Shown: positions 6,788-9,013 of the stretch, piece after piece | Layout: the number at the start of each line of letters is the position of its first letter | How positions within the stretch are numbered: the stretch's first letter is position 1 | Assembly: GCA_002438305.1 (NCBI GenBank) | Contig: DJUI01000081.1 | Span: 21,496-30,508 of the forward strand | Reading direction: 5' to 3' | Source of the DNA: Staphylococcaceae bacterium UBA6286 | Lineage (GTDB): Bacteria > Bacillota > Bacilli > Staphylococcales > Staphylococcaceae | Length of the DNA stretch: 9,013 nucleotides | Notes under the pieces: generated by a model | What the model saw: only the letters and a program-made list of their open reading frames with translations | What the model was told of the DNA's origin: nothing | Database searches by the model: none | Program-made: the position numbers and the translations under genes

Positions 6788-7062
6788 TTTGCCGTGCTAA
6801 GTGGGGAGTTAGCGGTTCCCTGTACTTGCAAGCCGCTTAGGCAAGACCTAATTCCTCTGCCGAGGGTAATATTTTGTGAGGCCTGACCTTGACACGTAGT
6901 GTTGAGAAGACGGTCCGAGTCAATATAAGCCCATGAATCATGTCAGGTCCGGAAGGAAGCAGCATTAAGTGGTACCTTGTATGTGACTGGGGCAGCCGTC
7001 TTTGAGCTGTCGATCGAGGTTCCGCTTGTGGATGTTAATCGACGTAGAGGTGCACGGTATTT
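6788..7062 (+). ncRNA. ffs: Signal recognition particle RNA, large Gram-positive type (scRNA)
   Basis: This is the RNA scaffold of the signal recognition particle, which brings ribosomes making membrane and secreted proteins to the translocon. The closing helix pairs GCCGTGC (6791-6797) with GCACGGT (7052-7058). The 5' part carries the Alu-domain signature with GGGGAG, TAGCGG and CCCTGTA (about 6800-6832), as in Bacillus scRNA and unlike the short enterobacterial 4.5S RNA. The SRP54/Ffh-binding stem-loop is very well conserved: GTCAGGTCC, the GGAA tetraloop at 6951-6954, then GGAAGCAGC. The length of about 275 nt fits the family. Mature ends are estimated to within a few bases. The gene sits upstream of dnaX as in Bacillus and Staphylococcus, but a fem gene lies between them here. 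Confidence 0.96.
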
Positions 7063-7092
7063 ATATACAAATTAATGATATAGCTAATAGAT

Positions 7093-7120
7093 AGACCTAG
7101 GAGACTAGGTCTTTTTTTTT
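7093..7120 (+). terminator. Rho-independent terminator after the SRP RNA
   Basis: A perfect 8-bp stem (AGACCTAG at 7093-7100 and CTAGGTCT at 7105-7112) closes a GAGA loop and runs straight into nine T residues (7112-7120). This is a textbook intrinsic terminator about 30 nt past the RNA 3' end, and it separates the SRP RNA from the fem gene. Confidence 0.92.
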
Positions 7121-7203
7121 GAACGTTTCAGCTGACTGAAGTCGGAAATAAAGTTGAATATAAGATGTGGAAATAATATTACTACATATTTATTACACGA
7201 AAG

Positions 7204-7212
7204 TGTTATAGT
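7204..7212 (+). promoter_or_regulatory. Candidate extended -10 promoter of the fem gene
   Basis: TG-T-TATAGT lies 44-52 nt before the fem start and is the best -10 in the gap after the terminator. No good -35 is found 16-18 nt upstream, which is common for extended -10 promoters. The rest of the 7121-7255 gap shows no T-box, riboswitch or strong hairpin that I can recognise. Confidence 0.45.
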
Positions 7213-7255
7213 AAATAACGAAATAGAACATGTCAAAAAACGGGAGAGCTTTTTA

Positions 7256-8497
7256 ATGAAGTTTTGTAATTTGACGATAGAGGAATTTGAATCGTTTGTT
7301 AACGATCATTTCAGTCACTATACACAATCTAGAGCTCACTTCGCGGGTCGTCAGACATTAAATCTTGATGTCCATCTCGTAGGAGTGAAAGAAGGGGACA
7401 AAGTGCTGGCAGCCTGTTTACTGAACGGTGCGCCGAGCTTTAAATTCTTCAATTATTTTTATACGCATAAAGGACCGTTGTTCGATCATCATGACAAAGC
7501 ACTCGTCGATTTTTTCTACACGCATTTAACTGCTTATTTGAAGAAGCACAAAGGGCTGTTTGTGTTAGTGGACCCTTATATTACGCGTAATCATCTGGAC
7601 GGCGACGGCTATGTCACTGAGTCATTTGAAGTGGACGATATTATCACCGAAATGGAACGCCTCGGCTATGAACACCAAGGTTACAGTATCGGCTACTCTA
7701 TGGATTCCCAGGCACGCTTCTTATCAGTACTTGATTTAACAGATAAGACAGATGACGAACTGCTGAAAGAAATGGATTATAAGACGCGCCGTAATATCAA
7801 TAAAACGATTGAGATGGGTGTGCAGATGCGTGACTTATCAGATGATGAAATGGAGAAGTTTTTCAGGCTGTATAAAATGGCGGAAGATAAACATCATTTC
7901 TCATTGTTTGACCTGCAGACGTTCAAGCGTATGAAACAAACATACGGGGACAATGCGCGCGTTGTGATGACGTATATCAACCTCAATGATTACTTAAAAC
8001 GCCTGAACGACCAGCTGAGCATAAAACGCGCGGATTATAATAAGGCAGCAGCAGAACTGGAAGAGAACCCTGACTACAGAAAGCTGAAAAATAAAACAGT
8101 AGAACTCGAAAAGGCAGTAGCACAGATCGAGAAGAAAGTCGCGGAAACAGAAGCCTTAAAAGCAAGTGACGGCGATGTGCTTGAATTGGCGAGTGCTATT
8201 TATGTTTTCAACAATCATGAGCTGTATTACTTATCAAGCGGCTCTAATCCTGCTTATAATCAGTTCATGGGTGCGTATAACATGCAGTGGGAAATGATTA
8301 AGTTTGCCAATCAGCTTGGTCTGAAGCGCTATAACTTCTATGGCGTCAGCGGGGACTTTACAGAATCGTCGCCTGACCTAGGCGTTGCGAAGTTCAAGAA
8401 AGGATTCAATGCCTATATTGATGAGCAAATTGGTGATTTTATCAAGCCGCTGAACCCTGGGGCATACTGGCTGTACAAAAAAATGAAAAAGAAATAA
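7256..8497 (+). CDS. FemA/FemB-type peptidoglycan interpeptide bridge aminoacyltransferase
   Basis: Enzymes of this family use aminoacyl-tRNA to add glycine, serine or alanine to the cross-bridge on the stem-peptide lysine of lipid II, at the inner face of the membrane. The 413 aa length is normal. Two GNAT-like subdomains are visible (about 1-160 and 161-412), interrupted by a charged two-helix coiled-coil arm (about 242-303), the hallmark of FemA/B/X that resembles a seryl-tRNA synthetase arm. Conserved stretches include KGPLFD (72-77), LVDPY (104-108), KTRRNINK (176-183) and RYNFYGVSGDFTE (358-370). By eye the 302-370 part (DGDVLELASAIYVF, YNQFMGAYNMQWEMI) is closer to FemB/FmhA than FemA, but the added amino acid and its position cannot be told. 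The ATG at 7256 has GGGAG (7242-7246) 9 nt upstream; the frame is open from 7154, but that extension lacks a ribosome site and family similarity. The gene appears monocistronic. Confidence 0.9.
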   Translation: MKFCNLTIEEFESFVNDHFSHYTQSRAHFAGRQTLNLDVHLVGVKEGDKVLAACLLNGAPSFKFFNYFYTHKGPLFDHHDKALVDFFYTHLTAYLKKHKGLFVLVDPYITRNHLDGDGYVTESFEVDDIITEMERLGYEHQGYSIGYSMDSQARFLSVLDLTDKTDDELLKEMDYKTRRNINKTIEMGVQMRDLSDDEMEKFFRLYKMAEDKHHFSLFDLQTFKRMKQTYGDNARVVMTYINLNDYLKRLNDQLSIKRADYNKAAAELEENPDYRKLKNKTVELEKAVAQIEKKVAETEALKASDGDVLELASAIYVFNNHELYYLSSGSNPAYNQFMGAYNMQWEMIKFANQLGLKRYNFYGVSGDFTESSPDLGVAKFKKGFNAYIDEQIGDFIKPLNPGAYWLYKKMKKK

Positions 8498-8507
8498 CGA
8501 TGTTGCG

Positions 8508-8550
8508 GAAGACTCATCAACAGTTCATTCTGATGAGTCTTCTCTTTTTT
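8508..8550 (+). terminator. Rho-independent terminator of the fem gene
   Basis: A perfect 12-bp stem (GAAGACTCATCA at 8508-8519 and TGATGAGTCTTC at 8531-8542), with an 11-nt loop, is followed by TC and six T residues (8545-8550). It starts 11 nt after the fem stop and separates fem from dnaX. Confidence 0.92.
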
Positions 8551-8572
8551 GTTATGAAGCAGTTATGTCTAA

Positions 8573-8581
8573 TGGTATAAT
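8573..8581 (+). promoter_or_regulatory. dnaX promoter, extended -10
   Basis: TG-G-TATAAT is a perfect extended -10 placed 31 nt before the dnaX start, just after the fem terminator. The -35 region (around 8552-8558) is weak. Transcription would start near 8588, leaving a leader of about 24 nt. Confidence 0.7.
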
Positions 8582-8611
8582 GAAAGGACCAATATTGATG
8601 GAGGGGACGTC

Positions 8612-9013
8612 TTGAGTTATCAGGCATTATATCGCGTGTTCAGATCCCAGGCTTTCGAAGAAGTAGTCGGACAGAAGCATGTGACGACTACGCTGAAGAA
8701 CGCTATAGCGAGAAATAAAATATCACACGCTTATTTATTCAACGGACCGCGTGGTACAGGGAAAACAAGTATCGCGAAAATATTTGCCAAAGCTATCAAC
8801 TGTACTGAACGTCATGACGGCGAACCATGTAATGAATGTGCCAGCTGTATTTCGATTACGAACGGAACAAACTCGGACGTCATTGAAATTGATGCAGCCA
8901 GCAATAACGGCGTGGATGAAATCCGTAATATTAGAGATAAAGTGAAGTATGCACCAGGTGAATCCAGATACAAAGTCTATATTATCGATGAAGTGCATAT
9001 GCTGACGACAGGT
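8612..9013 (+). CDS. dnaX: DNA polymerase III subunit gamma/tau, 3'-truncated
   Basis: This is the AAA+ subunit of the clamp loader, which loads the sliding clamp and, as tau, couples polymerase to helicase at the fork. Only the first 134 codons are in the window; the frame stays open to the last base. The protein starts SYQALYRVF after the initiator. It shows Walker A GPRGTGKT (45-52), the zinc module C64, C73, C76 and C79, the ATPase-core segment DVIEIDAASNNGVDEIR (89-105), and Walker B VYIIDEVHM (122-130; D126, E127). The start is TTG at 8612, with the ribosome site GGAGGGG at 8600-8606. The nearby ATG at 8598 is out of frame. One oddity is that the usual RPxxF motif near the start reads R11-S-Q-A-F15, with Ser in place of Pro. 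The identification is certain; the rest of the gene is beyond the window. Confidence 0.97.
   Translation, partial: MSYQALYRVFRSQAFEEVVGQKHVTTTLKNAIARNKISHAYLFNGPRGTGKTSIAKIFAKAINCTERHDGEPCNECASCISITNGTNSDVIEIDAASNNGVDEIRNIRDKVKYAPGESRYKVYIIDEVHMLTTG

Noticed and set aside
7127..7140. TTCAG-CTGA-CTGAA inverted repeat after the SRP RNA terminator
   Set aside because: Five-bp arms without a T-run or promoter relation are too short to support any role.
7154..7255. 34-codon N-terminal extension of the fem reading frame
   Set aside because: It covers the candidate promoter, lacks a ribosome site at 7154 and does not resemble Fem N-termini, whereas MKFCNLT at 7256 matches the family start and has a ribosome site.

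Overview
The window looks like chromosome of a low-to-moderate GC Gram-positive coccus of the family Staphylococcaceae. Macrococcus or a relative fits better than Staphylococcus sensu stricto, because base composition by eye is roughly 40% GC. The evidence is a treP-treC-treR trehalose operon, a large SRP RNA with a Gram-positive Alu domain, a FemA/FemB-type interpeptide-bridge enzyme with its helical arm, and a dnaX start that reads like Bacillus/Staphylococcus DnaX. The genus is inferred from memory of these families, not from a search.

Layout. (1) Positions 1-1892 (+): a murein-peptide catabolism pair. This is a 5'-truncated L-Ala-D/L-Glu epimerase (YkfB type) followed, with a 17-nt overlap, by an NlpC/P60 gamma-D-glutamyl-L-amino acid dipeptidyl-peptidase (YkfC type). 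(2) 1831-2604 (-): a convergent class A beta-lactamase-like serine hydrolase without a signal peptide. Its 3' end overlaps ykfC by 62 nt, and the ykfBC terminator lies inside its coding sequence. (3) 2706-6725 (+): the trehalose operon. Its promoter carries a TreR-type operator in the spacer and a cre-like box over the -35, followed by treP (EIIBC), treC (phosphotrehalase) and treR (GntR/UTRA repressor). A second operator-like palindrome lies between treP and treC, and separated half-sites flank the treR promoter. (4) 6770-7120 (+): the SRP RNA gene with its own extended -10 promoter and a strong terminator. (5) 7204-8550 (+): a monocistronic FemAB-family gene with promoter and terminator. (6) 8573 to the end: the promoter and first 134 codons of dnaX, starting at TTG.

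How the genes work together. YkfC releases L-Ala-D-Glu from recycled peptidoglycan peptides and YkfB epimerises it to L-Ala-L-Glu for peptidases. TreP imports and phosphorylates trehalose, TreC splits trehalose-6-phosphate to glucose and glucose-6-phosphate, and TreR probably senses trehalose-6-phosphate. The FemAB enzyme adds amino acids to the peptidoglycan cross-bridge.

I see no mobile element, CRISPR array, tRNA or defence system. No stretch over 300 bases lacks a gene. Most of the content is recognisable housekeeping and carbon-source metabolism. The points worth a second look are the convergent overlap with its embedded terminator, the unusual cytoplasmic serine hydrolase, the repeated operator-like sites in tre, and the fem gene in the SRP RNA-dnaX interval. 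I did not find evidence of a wholly new system.
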